Shown here piece by piece: positions 1-8,754 of a DNA stretch of 64,000 nucleotides. The DNA lies in NCBI RefSeq assembly GCF_003353065.1, contig NZ_CP027806.1, positions 3,554,501 through 3,618,500 on the forward strand, given 5' to 3'. This DNA comes from Cyclonatronum proteinivorum (GTDB lineage Bacteria > Bacteroidota > Rhodothermia > Balneolales > Cyclonatronaceae). How positions within the stretch are numbered: position 1 is the stretch's first letter; each line of letters begins with the position of its first letter. Made by a program: the position numbers and the translations under genes. Below the pieces are notes generated by a model that saw only the letters and a program-made list of their open reading frames with translations, made no database searches and was not told the DNA's origin.

Positions 1-1327
1 GCAGTTTGGAAACGCCCAGCAGAATCAGCACGGCGGCGGTAAGACCAAGTACAAAGAAGGCGGCGACGATGTGGCTTCCTGTGAGCAGCGCGAGGACCCC
101 GCCGATGGCGAGTACGGCTGCGAACATGACCGCGGCGACGGTCGTCTTCGGGAGATGCGCAAGCGGGGAGAAATCCGCGGAACGGATGGCGAGCAGGGGC
201 GGGATGGTGTTCACGCTGAGCAGTGGCAGCAGGGCAAAAACCAGGCTGATGAAGACGCCGACGCCGAGTCCCAACAAAATGGAGGACCAGCTCAGGGCCT
301 GCTGTATTTCAAAGGGGAGCAGTTCGAGGAACAGCATCGGCAGAAACTGCTGCACGAGCACGCCGATGACCGTGCCTGCAAGCGCCCCGATTACGCCCAT
401 AGCCACGACCTGAAGCGAGACGATGGTGAGGGTCTGCCGTGAACTGACCCCGAGACAGCGCATCGTCGCCAGGGTCGCGCTTTTGCGCTTCACGTACACA
501 TACACCGCGCTTGCCACACCGAGGGCGCCGAGCAGCAGGGCCACAAAGCCGATCATGCCCAGAAAGCGGGTCAGGTTATCGACAATGGCGCTGAACTGTT
601 CCTTGCGCCGCTCAACCGTTGTGAAACTGAGGCCGCCGTTTTCGGCATCTTCGCGGAGGGTGCTCACGAGGGCGCGCATATCCGGGGTTTGCTCCCAGGC
701 GAAATATTGTTTGTGCATCACGCGGCTGCCGCGCTGCAGGAGGCCGCTGTCGGCGATGGCGTCGAGGGGCAGCATGATACGCGGCCCGATCAGCGAGAAG
801 GCGGCAGATTCACCGGGAATTTCCAGAATTTCGCCGGCGATGGGAAGTCTGACCCCGCCCACCTGCACGGAATCGCCCACGCTGAGGCCGAGCTGCCGCA
901 TGATGGGCCGGTCAACGAGGGCCGCGTTTTGCTCCTGATAGGTGAAGGCGGCTTCGGCGGGCACGGTTTTGAGCGTGCCGTAAAACGGGAAGCCGCCGCG
1001 TATGGCGCGGATTTGCGACAAGCGCGTCTCCCCCGCTTCGCCGTAAAGCACCATGGTCGAAAACTCCACAACCGAGGACTGCCTGCCGCCGAGGGTGTCG
1101 AACATCGCAATCTGCCGCTCATCAAAAGCCTGGTTTTGCGCGATTTCGAGGTCGGCCCCGAGCAGCTCCTTGGCCTGCTCATCAACGGTGAGCAGAACAT
1201 CGGCCCGGAATGAAAGAATGGCGACGAGGGCAGCAACCCCGGCAATGATGCCGCTGCAGTACAGCAACAGGCTGCCGAGCTGCGGACGCGCATCGCGCCA
1301 GGCGGTTACGAAGGAAAAACGATCCAT
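1..1327 (-). CDS. FtsX-family ABC transporter permease, YbbP-like (3' end beyond window)
   Basis: This is an inner-membrane permease of the lipoprotein/lipid export class and would partner the ATPase encoded next to it. Reading the minus strand from the ATG at 1327 gives an open frame to the window edge, about 442 residues. It starts MDRFSFVTAWRDARPQ and has a transmembrane segment near residues 16-35. A long extracytoplasmic part follows, then an FtsX domain from about residue 260, with hydrophobic helices around the YVYVKRKSATLATMRCLG motif typical of FtsX/MacB permeases. A second membrane cluster begins near the edge. Full YbbP proteins have about 800 residues, so roughly half is missing here. 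The order tesA-ybbA-ybbP matches the gene neighbourhood known from proteobacteria. Family assignment is firm; the transported substrate is not known. Confidence 0.88.
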   Translation of the reverse strand, partial: MDRFSFVTAWRDARPQLGSLLLYCSGIIAGVAALVAILSFRADVLLTVDEQAKELLGADLEIAQNQAFDERQIAMFDTLGGRQSSVVEFSTMVLYGEAGETRLSQIRAIRGGFPFYGTLKTVPAEAAFTYQEQNAALVDRPIMRQLGLSVGDSVQVGGVRLPIAGEILEIPGESAAFSLIGPRIMLPLDAIADSGLLQRGSRVMHKQYFAWEQTPDMRALVSTLREDAENGGLSFTTVERRKEQFSAIVDNLTRFLGMIGFVALLLGALGVASAVYVYVKRKSATLATMRCLGVSSRQTLTIVSLQVVAMGVIGALAGTVIGVLVQQFLPMLFLELLPFEIQQALSWSSILLGLGVGVFISLVFALLPLLSVNTIPPLLAIRSADFSPLAHLPKTTVAAVMFAAVLAIGGVLALLTGSHIVAAFFVLGLTAAVLILLGVSKL

Positions 1328-1444
1328 CAGGTGGGTTTGAAAGGTTTGTTTTATCGGATGATGGCCTCAGAGCCTTTTCAGGGCTACCGGCTTGATTCCG
1401 AGAAATTTAGGGGAGGCGGGGAAGGACGACTGACCGGCACAGGC

Positions 1445-2164
1445 TCAGTGCTCGTGGACGAGGGTGGTATCTGCGGCGGTGAGGTGATCGCTTGCGATGC
1501 GGCCGGATTTAAGGCGGATGATGCGGTCGCACTTGGCCGCGAGCTCGTTGTCGTGGGTTACGATGATGAGGGTCGTGCCCTGCTTTTGGTTCAGCTCGAA
1601 GAGGATGCGCTCGACCTGCTCGCCGGTCTCGGTGTCGAGGTTGCCGGTCGGCTCGTCCGCGAACAGGATTTCGGGTGCGTTAATGAAGGCCCGCGCGATC
1701 GCGACGCGCTGCTGTTCGCCGCCCGAGAGCTGTGTGGGGTAGTGCGTGAGGCGGTGTCCAAGGCCAACCTCGTGCAGGAGTTCTTCGGCGCGGGCATGGA
1801 CGGTTTTATAGTCTCCGCCACGCAGCTCGACCGGCACCATCACATTTTCGACAGCGGTGAGGGTCGGGATGAGCTGAAAGGACTGGAACACGAAGCCGAT
1901 GTGCCGGTTCCGGATTTGGGAGAGCTGATCTTCGGTTTTGGTTTCGAGGGCGTGACTGCAGAGCTGAACCGAGCCGGAGGACGGCTGATCGAGTCCGGCG
2001 CAGAGCCCGAGGAGCGTGGTTTTGCCGCTGCCCGAAGGTCCGATGATGGCGCAGCTGATGCCCGGCGCGATGCCGAAGGATACCTGATCAAGCACGGTGA
2101 GCGCGTTTCCGGCGCTGTTGTAGGTTTTGGTGAGCTTTTCAACCGAGAGAATGTGTTCGGGCAT
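1445..2164 (-). CDS. ybbA: ABC transporter ATP-binding protein, YbbA/LolD-like
   Basis: This is the cytoplasmic ATPase subunit for the adjacent FtsX-type permease. The protein has Walker A GPSGSGKTT, signature LSGGEQQRVAIARA, Walker B ILFADEPTGNLD and the H-loop VTHD, the full set for an MJ0796/LolD-type ATPase. The frame is open further upstream to 2248, but the family normally begins at MPEHILSVEKLTKTY, so I take the ATG at 2164 (about 239 residues). No clear Shine-Dalgarno sequence helps. It lies 117 bases before the permease and 127 bases after tesA, all on the minus strand, consistent with one transcription unit. Confidence 0.9.
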   Translation of the reverse strand: MPEHILSVEKLTKTYNSAGNALTVLDQVSFGIAPGISCAIIGPSGSGKTTLLGLCAGLDQPSSGSVQLCSHALETKTEDQLSQIRNRHIGFVFQSFQLIPTLTAVENVMVPVELRGGDYKTVHARAEELLHEVGLGHRLTHYPTQLSGGEQQRVAIARAFINAPEILFADEPTGNLDTETGEQVERILFELNQKQGTTLIIVTHDNELAAKCDRIIRLKSGRIASDHLTAADTTLVHEH

Positions 2165-2291
2165 GCGGATTGGGAATAGGAGATGCTGAATTTCGGGAAG
2201 GATGAAGATAGGATTGACGCTTGAAAACCGCGCGGCGGGGTGCATCATTCAGGACGTGAACCGGGCGGATGCGGGATACGCGGTCTGAGGG

Positions 2292-2972
2292 TCAGCGGCT
2301 GCTGACCTCCCGGAGGACGGGCGCGAGGTACTGCCACAAGTTGGCGGCGATGATGCGGTGTCCTTCTGCGGTGGGATGAATGCCGTCGGGCAGGTTGAGT
2401 TCCGGGATGCCGGCTACATCTTCAAGGATGAAGGGCATGAAGACGAGCTCGTGCGCGTCGGCAAGCTCGCGGAAGATGGCGCGGAAGCGGTCGGTGTATG
2501 CGGCCCCCATGTTGGGCGGGGCTTCCATGCCGGTGAGCACAAGGCGCACATCCGCATTGGACTCCCTGACGCGGTTCAGGATGCCGTCGAGATTGCGTTT
2601 GGTCACCTCGGGATCAATGCCGCGCAGGCCGTCGTTGCCGCCGAGTTCGAGCACGAACACATCAATCGGGCGACGGAGCATCCATTCGATGCGGCGGAGT
2701 CCGGCGGCGGAGGTCTCGCCGCTGAGTCCGGCATTGACGACTTCAACCGCATAGCCGGCTTCATCGGCTTTTTGCTGGATGAGGGCCGGAAAGGCTTCAT
2801 CGGGATCGAGCCCGAAGCCCGCTGCTATGCTGTCGCCAAAAATGACGACCCGGGGCAGGGGCGTTTCATCGTCATGCGTTGGCGCGAGCGCAGCAAACGA
2901 TGGACTGAAGGCGCCTACTATTGTGAAGAGCGTCAGTAAAAAAATGAGATGAACAAAACGGGGGTTCAGCAT
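2292..2972 (-). CDS. tesA: Arylesterase / GDSL-family lysophospholipase, TesA-like
   Basis: This secreted or periplasmic SGNH hydrolase cleaves short acyl esters or lysophospholipids. The first ~27 residues form a signal peptide with a hydrophobic core ending near SFA. The block I serine is in VVIFGDSIAAGFGL, block III is ELGGNDGLRG and block V is GIHPTAEGH, so the Ser-Asp-His set is present. At 226 residues it fits the TesA/arylesterase length. It sits immediately upstream of ybbA and ybbP on the same strand; in enterobacteria tesA is also next to ybbA-ybbP but divergent. A functional link with lipid or lipoprotein export is inferred from context only. Confidence 0.9.
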   Translation of the reverse strand: MLNPRFVHLIFLLTLFTIVGAFSPSFAALAPTHDDETPLPRVVIFGDSIAAGFGLDPDEAFPALIQQKADEAGYAVEVVNAGLSGETSAAGLRRIEWMLRRPIDVFVLELGGNDGLRGIDPEVTKRNLDGILNRVRESNADVRLVLTGMEAPPNMGAAYTDRFRAIFRELADAHELVFMPFILEDVAGIPELNLPDGIHPTAEGHRIIAANLWQYLAPVLREVSSR

Positions 2973-3103
2973 GGCTTGCGTGAAATTAAAATGGATTTTG
3001 GAAAAGGCCTTTCGTGGGTAAAAAAAGGGAAACGGATTCGGATACGGATACGGAAGCGTGATTTAGGAATAGCGCGGAAGACTGCCCGGGAGCCACTAAA
3101 TCC

Positions 3104-3188
3104 CCAAGCAAGGAGCCCTGAGACCGATTTGGGATGTACCTCCAAACACCGCAGACCTTGATGTTCTCGGAGTTCTACCCAAAAAAAA
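3104..3188 (-). repeat. Dispersed 56-nt stem element, copy E
   Basis: Read on the minus strand it has the shared layout of five copies in this window: a T-run running into TTTGGG, an AACTCCG box, ACATCA, CCCAAA, and after 16 bases CTTGC. The TTTGGG and CCCAAA arms (complementary strand at 3178-3183 and 3128-3133) span exactly 56 bases. The inner hairpin of other copies has decayed here and the closing T-run after CTTGC is missing. Confidence 0.7.
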
Positions 3189-3420
3189 CAAAGTGGAAAC
3201 CAACGGGATGTCAGAGGCACGGTGACCATGTGTGTACCAGGGATTTGCGGAAAGGCGCTGCGATCGTCGTAAAATCAAGTGCCGCATGAAGCTGAGGTTT
3301 TCGATAACAGGAAATTGGTGAACAAGCCTGAACGGGCCATCGTTTGAAGGGCCGTCTTTTATTCTGCAGGCTGCAACAGATTTGCAGGCACTGAATCCGG
3401 TATGTAACGGCTATTTTTTC

Positions 3421-3428
3421 TATATTTG
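3421..3428 (+). promoter_or_regulatory. Putative Bacteroidota-type -7 promoter box for hisS
   Basis: TATATTTG matches the TAnnTTTG -7 consensus known for Bacteroidota sigma-A promoters and lies 48 bases before the hisS ATG. No convincing TTTG -33 box at the usual spacing was found, so this is a weak call. Confidence 0.35.
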
Positions 3429-3476
3429 CTGGCTTAGACACCTATTCTTATTTACAAATTCTCAGAAAGGCTTTTA

Positions 3477-4739
3477 ATGTCTTCGCAAAAATTTCAAACG
3501 CTGCACGGGATGTTTGATATCCTGCCCGGTGAATCCGAAAAATGGAACTGGTTAGAAACGGTGATTCGGGATACGGCCCGGGAATTTCATTTTAGCGAAA
3601 TCCGCACGCCCGTGATGGAGCCGACCGAGCTGATTGCGCGGGGTATCGGGCAGCTCACGGATATTGTTTCGAAGGAGATGTTCGGCTTCAGCCGGGGCGA
3701 GACCAATTATGTGCTGCGTCCGGAGGGGACGGCACCGGTGGCCCGGGCGTTTGTGCAGCACCGGCTTGATCAGCGGGGTGGGGCGCAGAAGCTGTTTTAT
3801 ATCGGCCCGATGTTCCGTGCGGAGCGTCCGCAGAAGGGGCGTCAGCGGCAGTTTCATCAGTTTGGCGCGGAGCTGATGGGCACCGATTCGCCGCTTGCCG
3901 ATGTGGAGATCATCCGGTTTATGATGCGGGTGTATGAGAAGATTGGTCTGACCAACGTGACGCTTATGCTCAACTCGGTAGGCGACCCGGAAAGTCGCGC
4001 GGCCTATAAATCTGCGCTTCAGGATTATTTTCGTCCGCACCTGTCGGAACTGAGCGACATTTCGCGAACACGTTTTGAGCAAAACCCTATGCGGATTCTC
4101 GACTCCAAAGAAGCTGAGGATCAGGCTTTCATCGAAAAGGCCCCGCTCATCACGGATTTTCTTAATGATGCATGCCGGGCGCATTTCGAAGAAGTGAAAG
4201 CGCTGCTCACGCATGAAGGCATTGCCTTTACCGAAAATCCGCGTCTGGTTCGGGGTCTTGATTATTACACCAAAACCGCTTTTGAGCTGGTGAGTCCGGA
4301 TGTGGGCTCGCAGGATGCGCTCGGGGGCGGGGGCCGCTATGATCTGCTGATTGAGGAGATCGGCGGTGCACACACGCCGGCCGTCGGCTTTGCCTGCGGT
4401 ATGGAGCGGATGCTGCTTGCCTGCGAGGCACTGGGAATTCAGCCGGGCGGCGAACGTCCGCTGGATGTGTACCTTGTTTGCCGGGGTACTGAAGCGCAGC
4501 ACTGGGCCATGCACGCCATGCCAGCCATCCGGAAAACCGGGCTGAGCTGTACGATGGATTTCTCGGGAAAGTCCATCAAAGCGCAGCTCAAAGATGCCAA
4601 CCGGCAGCAGGCACGCTTTGCACTCATTATCGGCGAGCAGGAGCTGGCCGATCAGAAGTTCACTTTTAGAGATATGCACGAAAGTACGGAAAACAGCCTG
4701 GGTTTTCCGGAGATATTGAGCCGGCTTTCGGGCAACTGA
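3477..4739 (+). CDS. hisS: Histidine--tRNA ligase
   Basis: This class II aminoacyl-tRNA synthetase charges tRNA-His in the cytoplasm. It opens with the typical HGMFDILPGESEKW, carries motif 2 around YIGPMFRAERPQKGRQRQFHQFGAE, the histidine A region LVRGLDYYTKTAFE, and motif 3 with GGGGRYDLLIEEIGG and VGFACGMERM. The C-terminal anticodon-binding domain begins near residue 325. At 420 residues it is full length. The start ATG has a GAAAGG-like Shine-Dalgarno upstream. It stands alone on the plus strand, 55 bases before an anchored protein gene. Confidence 0.97.
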   Translation: MSSQKFQTLHGMFDILPGESEKWNWLETVIRDTAREFHFSEIRTPVMEPTELIARGIGQLTDIVSKEMFGFSRGETNYVLRPEGTAPVARAFVQHRLDQRGGAQKLFYIGPMFRAERPQKGRQRQFHQFGAELMGTDSPLADVEIIRFMMRVYEKIGLTNVTLMLNSVGDPESRAAYKSALQDYFRPHLSELSDISRTRFEQNPMRILDSKEAEDQAFIEKAPLITDFLNDACRAHFEEVKALLTHEGIAFTENPRLVRGLDYYTKTAFELVSPDVGSQDALGGGGRYDLLIEEIGGAHTPAVGFACGMERMLLACEALGIQPGGERPLDVYLVCRGTEAQHWAMHAMPAIRKTGLSCTMDFSGKSIKAQLKDANRQQARFALIIGEQELADQKFTFRDMHESTENSLGFPEILSRLSGN

Positions 4740-4794
4740 AAGCGCAGGACTGTAGCAGCGAAAGACACCTTATCACTCTTCAAATATACTGTAT

Positions 4795-6102
4795 ATGAAA
4801 CGCTGGATAGCTATCGGTCTATTCTTAACAGCTTTACTACTTGTAGCAGGGAACATGCTGCTCACCCATTATGCCGCCCGCGCGCTAAATGAGGCTTACA
4901 GTGAAACGCGGCTGATTCAGGATGGCGCGGAAATCCTGATTCAGTTTAGCAACACCAATATCAGCACGCTCAGAGGTGAAGTTGCGGTTGAGCGCCTGCG
5001 GGTTCGTAATCTGGATTCCGGAGATGAGTTCAGGGCACGCACCCTCAGCATTTTTGTCTCTCACCGGGACCTGCTGAATTTGGCCATGAGTAGGGGAAGC
5101 GGCGAACGACCTGCTCTCACTGACGGGCGTGTGGAGCTTCGTGATATTGCCGTGCTTAATGCGGAGCAGGAAATGAGGTACACGGCTGCGGTAATCGACG
5201 CAAGCGTGAGTGGTGATTTGTTTGAGATGTACGCTTTTGTACGAACCGACTTCCGGAATACGCCTGACCGAAGCCATGATATCCGCATCCGGATGAATGA
5301 TCTGCGCCCAGGTACGGAACCGCTGCCGTTTATCCCTGCGGCACTGCCCATTAGCCGTCTCGACCGCCTTGTTCTCAACATGAACTATGATCATCTGGCC
5401 GACGCCTTTCAGGTAAGTCAGTTTGAAATCAGTGTCGGGGCTGACCGTATCCGGCTCGACGGACGGCTGACCGATGTTTCAGCGATAAGTGCCCTGGGCA
5501 GCGATGCCGAAGCAGCGGAGACGTTTGTGAGACCGGTTCTGACCGCCAACATGCGCATCACCCCGGTCAGGCCGCAAATCCCGATTGGAAACGACGGCAT
5601 GGCCGTTCATTTCCGGAGTTTTGACGCTTCTTTTGAAGGTCCGCTCACCGGCGGGCTGAGTCCGCAGGTGCTGCTGCAAACTGAATTTTCTGAGGTTCAT
5701 TTCGATATTGAAGAACTCAGCATTTTCCCGCCCGAAACCTTCACCGAAACTTTTGGTCAGCCGCTCGGATTTTTGGGCGTATCAAGCGATCGGTTCTTTG
5801 TGCCCGGGCTGAATGCGGCCTACCGTATTACGGATAACGTTGCCACCATCAGCCGGTTCAACATCGGGAATCCTTTTGCGGAGGTTGGCATTTCAGGGCA
5901 GCTCCTTCGCGATTCCGGTACGGGGATGTGGCAGTGGGACGACGCCCGTCTCAATATCCGGCCTATCACAGAAGAAGCGGAGAGTTTTATCAGGATGATG
6001 ACATCTTTCTTCAACCTGAGGCTGCCCCAAACCGACGGGGCCTTCAGTATCCCGATAACAGGTCCGCTGCAATCGCCGCGTCTGCAGGGTCTGAATTTGT
6101 AA
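4795..6102 (+). CDS. Membrane-anchored AsmA/DUF748-like protein of unknown function
   Basis: Not firmly recognised. The 435-residue protein has one N-terminal transmembrane segment (residues ~5-24), then an extracytoplasmic region of alternating beta strands with repeated patterns such as VELRDIAVLN, RIRLDGRLTDVS and VATISRFNIGNPFAEVGISGQL. The last pattern, including a closing ITGPLQSPRL, resembles the beta-taco repeats of AsmA/DUF748-type envelope proteins, which act in outer-membrane lipid transport or homeostasis. That link is an inference from pattern only. It follows hisS by 55 bases and ends at a strong bidirectional terminator. Confidence 0.65.
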   Translation: MKRWIAIGLFLTALLLVAGNMLLTHYAARALNEAYSETRLIQDGAEILIQFSNTNISTLRGEVAVERLRVRNLDSGDEFRARTLSIFVSHRDLLNLAMSRGSGERPALTDGRVELRDIAVLNAEQEMRYTAAVIDASVSGDLFEMYAFVRTDFRNTPDRSHDIRIRMNDLRPGTEPLPFIPAALPISRLDRLVLNMNYDHLADAFQVSQFEISVGADRIRLDGRLTDVSAISALGSDAEAAETFVRPVLTANMRITPVRPQIPIGNDGMAVHFRSFDASFEGPLTGGLSPQVLLQTEFSEVHFDIEELSIFPPETFTETFGQPLGFLGVSSDRFFVPGLNAAYRITDNVATISRFNIGNPFAEVGISGQLLRDSGTGMWQWDDARLNIRPITEEAESFIRMMTSFFNLRLPQTDGAFSIPITGPLQSPRLQGLNL

Positions 6103-6124
6103 GCCGTTTTTCCTTACTTAAACG

Positions 6125-6176
6125 AAAAAGGCTTTTGAACTGACGGTTGAGACCGCTTTGTTCAAAAGCCTTTTTT
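6125..6176. terminator. Bidirectional intrinsic terminator
   Basis: Perfect 16-bp arms (AAAAAGGCTTTTGAAC at 6125-6140 and its complement at 6160-6175) flank a 19-base loop. T-runs occur on both strands. It separates two converging genes and can serve both. Confidence 0.85.
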
Positions 6177-6202
6177 GTGTTTAGTCAGCAAACTAAGCCC
6201 CT

Positions 6203-8047
6203 TCAGTTCACCGGTTTGGGAAGAGAATCCTTATGCAATTCTTTAAATTTGGCGAGGCCTTCTTTACTCATGTAACGGGAAAGAATTTTCTCATCTGTCT
6301 TGGTAAGGTCAACAAGGATGAGGCCGTCGAGGGCATCGGCGAAATCCGGATCGATATTGAAGCCGAGTAGCTTGCCGCCAAGTTTCAGGTACTGCTTCAG
6401 CAAAATCGGGACGCCCTTTTCATCGGGCTCAATTTTAGATACCATTTCGGAGACATCATCGATGTCGATTACTTCACCCGAATTTTTGGCAGGCTGCCAT
6501 CCGACTTTTTTAGAGGTTTTGAAAGGGATGCGGGGTTTCACATCTTTGGCCAAATCGGGCAGAAAATTGCTCACGGTGAGAAACTTGACCATCAGGTTGC
6601 GTGAGCTCGTTTCATAATCGTTGCTGATGCTTACCGGACCGAACAATATGCGGTATTTCGGATGCAGCGCCACGAAGTGCCCGATACCTTTCCAAAGCAG
6701 CAGGAGCGGGGCGAAGGAGCGCTGATAGTGCGGCGCAACGAACGAACGCCCCATTTCAAGTGCCGGGTTCAGCTTTTTGAGCAGGCCGGGCTTCATGCGA
6801 AACAGGGTTGTGGTGTAAAGTCCGCTCGCGCCCTGAGAAGTCAGAATTTTATCGGTTTGTCCGAGACGGTAGGCGCCAACCAGCTCTTTTTTCTCCCGCT
6901 GCCACACAAACAGATGCAGGTAGTGTTCATCGTATGCATCGAGGTCGATAGATTTTCCGGTGCCTTCATCCGTGGCCCTAAAAGACACTTCCCGAAGCCG
7001 CCCGATCTCCCGCATAATGTTTGGAATCTGAGCATGGGCGGCATAGAAGACGTCGTATTCGTTGCTGGAAAGCAGCAGCTGCTCTTTGCCTAAGGCAGCG
7101 ATATCCGCTTCGAGCTTTTCTACCGGCAGGGGATCAATAATTTTCTCATACTTCTGCTTTGCAGACGCTGCTGCTTCCCTGCGGATACTTGACTCTTCCG
7201 GCTGATCGTCCACAATACTCTGCAGCAGGTAGGTACGCTGCTTCAGGTAGCGGGTAAGCTCGGGCGTACTGCTGAACCCTTTGAGCTTGCTTGCCGTGAT
7301 AAGCTTGCCAAAACGTACTTTAATGGTTGCATTTTCCTTGTTGGAAAACTGACGCGGCAGCAGCAAGGTGCGGAGCCGGGGATGAATCAGCCCGGCCGTC
7401 TGGAATAGCGGGCCGTTGGCGCCGCAGAAAAAAATCGGCAAAACCGGGCTGCCCGATTTTTGAATAATTTTGGTGATGCTGTCTTTCCATTCGGGATCAT
7501 GAATGGTTTTCTCGCCCCAGTTTCTGTGCGAGACTTCCCCGGCAGGAAATACGCCGAGGCACTGATCATTTTTCAGCAGGGCCATGGCAGCTTTCATGGC
7601 GCCGAGGTTTTCCCGGATGGCTTCTTTCGTTTCAAAGGGATTTACAAAAAGGAACAGATCCCGAAGTTCAGGTATACGCTCCAGCATAAAATTGGCAAGG
7701 ATTTTGGCATCCGGTCGCACCTGTTGCAGAATTGACCCCAAAATTACCCCTTCTATCCCCCCGAACGGATGATTGGCCACAATCACAAGCTTGCCGTTTT
7801 TAGGAATGCGCTCAAGATCACGCTCATCAAATACAAGGGTGATGTTCATCGCTTCGAGCAGCTTGGTGCTAAAGTGTGCATCACCGGGAAGGGCCTTGGC
7901 ACGGCTGTGAATATCGTTAAGTCCTTTGAAGTCCAGAACTTTTTCGAGAGGAGCGCGGAATAGTCTGAGTGCTGTTCGCAGCACAGGCGACTCAGGCTCA
8001 AAGTCCAGCTTAAAAATCCTGTCCGACTCGTTCGGGTTTCCCTTCAT
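6203..8047 (-). CDS. Fused lysophospholipid acyltransferase and GNAT N-acyltransferase, OlsF-like aminolipid synthase
   Basis: The 614-residue protein joins two acyltransferase modules. Residues ~60-270 are PlsC-like, with the acceptor motif as NHPFGGIEG and downstream FPAGEVSHR. Residues ~330-510 match the hemolysin/OlsB-type GNAT fold (VFYAAHAQIPNIMREIGRLREVSFR, then YDEHYLHLFVW and EMGRSFVAPHYQ). OlsF enzymes of this order make ornithine lipids, and related proteins in Bacteroidota make glycine-type aminolipids: the C-terminal part N-acylates the amino acid and the N-terminal part O-acylates the product. The amino acid used here cannot be read from sequence. A C-terminal tail of about 100 residues is less conserved in appearance. 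The start at 8047 is the first ATG of the frame. Confidence 0.85.
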   Translation of the reverse strand: MKGNPNESDRIFKLDFEPESPVLRTALRLFRAPLEKVLDFKGLNDIHSRAKALPGDAHFSTKLLEAMNITLVFDERDLERIPKNGKLVIVANHPFGGIEGVILGSILQQVRPDAKILANFMLERIPELRDLFLFVNPFETKEAIRENLGAMKAAMALLKNDQCLGVFPAGEVSHRNWGEKTIHDPEWKDSITKIIQKSGSPVLPIFFCGANGPLFQTAGLIHPRLRTLLLPRQFSNKENATIKVRFGKLITASKLKGFSSTPELTRYLKQRTYLLQSIVDDQPEESSIRREAAASAKQKYEKIIDPLPVEKLEADIAALGKEQLLLSSNEYDVFYAAHAQIPNIMREIGRLREVSFRATDEGTGKSIDLDAYDEHYLHLFVWQREKKELVGAYRLGQTDKILTSQGASGLYTTTLFRMKPGLLKKLNPALEMGRSFVAPHYQRSFAPLLLLWKGIGHFVALHPKYRILFGPVSISNDYETSSRNLMVKFLTVSNFLPDLAKDVKPRIPFKTSKKVGWQPAKNSGEVIDIDDVSEMVSKIEPDEKGVPILLKQYLKLGGKLLGFNIDPDFADALDGLILVDLTKTDEKILSRYMSKEGLAKFKELHKDSLPKPVN

Positions 8048-8330
8048 GCGATCAAAGTATAAATATGCTTAAAAGTAAAACGGGTGGCGTTTTGCGGTTC
8101 AGTAACACGCCACAAAAGCGAAAAGGTGACAATAAGTATAATTGGACTAATATAAAAGAATTCAGCCTAAAACCATGTTTGCGGATTTACCTGAATACAG
8201 CCGCCGAAACCGGCCAACGCAACACAGATTGAGAAGCCCGCTTTTCTTCCCTAAATTAGGCAAATATGCTTCAGACCTGCCGTCTGAGGCCTACGCTTAA
8301 CGAAACCTTAATCCGACTTACAATCTGTTC

Positions 8331-8714
8331 GTGAAAACTATTCAGTCACCGGGCGATCCCGTCTCCAAAAGCCTGTTTCAGCGATTCAGCGGCCCGCAGG
8401 AATATGATCCCGAAAACGAAGACTCTTTTGGGCCGGCCGAAGAGGTAAAAGATAAGGTAGAGGAGCCGCCCCGCTATGTTGTTTATCTTTTGAATGATGA
8501 CTACTCGACCTTTGATTTTGTGGTTCATGTGCTGGTAAGCATTTTCCGGAAGTCTGTTGAAGACGCCATCCGCATCACCAATGAAGTGCACCACAAAGGC
8601 AAGGGGGTGTGCGGCATGTACACCCGTCAAATTGCAGAAACAAAAATTATGCTGGTTGAAGAAGCAAGCAGCTCCGCCGGATTCCCGCTACGGGCCGTAA
8701 TGGAAGAAGCCTGA
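8331..8714 (+). CDS. clpS: ATP-dependent Clp protease adaptor ClpS
   Basis: ClpS binds N-degron substrates and passes them to ClpA. The core is visible from about residue 45: RYVVYLLNDDYSTFDFVVHVLVSIF, with the LNDD substrate-pocket motif, then HHKGKGVCGMYTRQIAETK. The first ~40 residues are an acidic, poorly conserved extension. It begins with GTG, and no ATG in frame fits better. The gene is followed 40 bases later by clpA, forming the standard clpS-clpA pair. Confidence 0.95.
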   Translation: MKTIQSPGDPVSKSLFQRFSGPQEYDPENEDSFGPAEEVKDKVEEPPRYVVYLLNDDYSTFDFVVHVLVSIFRKSVEDAIRITNEVHHKGKGVCGMYTRQIAETKIMLVEEASSSAGFPLRAVMEEA

Positions 8715-8754
8715 CCCGCACCATTACAGATATTTTCCACCCCTTTTTTCATTT

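Larger units (their letters stand above)
2973..3476. other. Intergenic region between divergent tesA and hisS
   Basis: About 500 bases with no supported gene. It holds a short run of GGATACGGATAC-type direct repeats near 3040-3056, one minus-strand copy of the 56-base stem element (3104-3188) and a promoter-like box before hisS. Short open frames in this stretch look random. Confidence 0.6.

Noticed and set aside
3552-4679. Long minus-strand open frame (375 codons) opposite hisS
   Set aside because: It is the antisense shadow of hisS, whose translation matches the synthetase family throughout; the opposite frame shows no family motif.
8048-8330. Possible regulatory features in the clpS upstream region
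   Set aside because: Only weak AT-rich stretches; no box or dyad that stands out.
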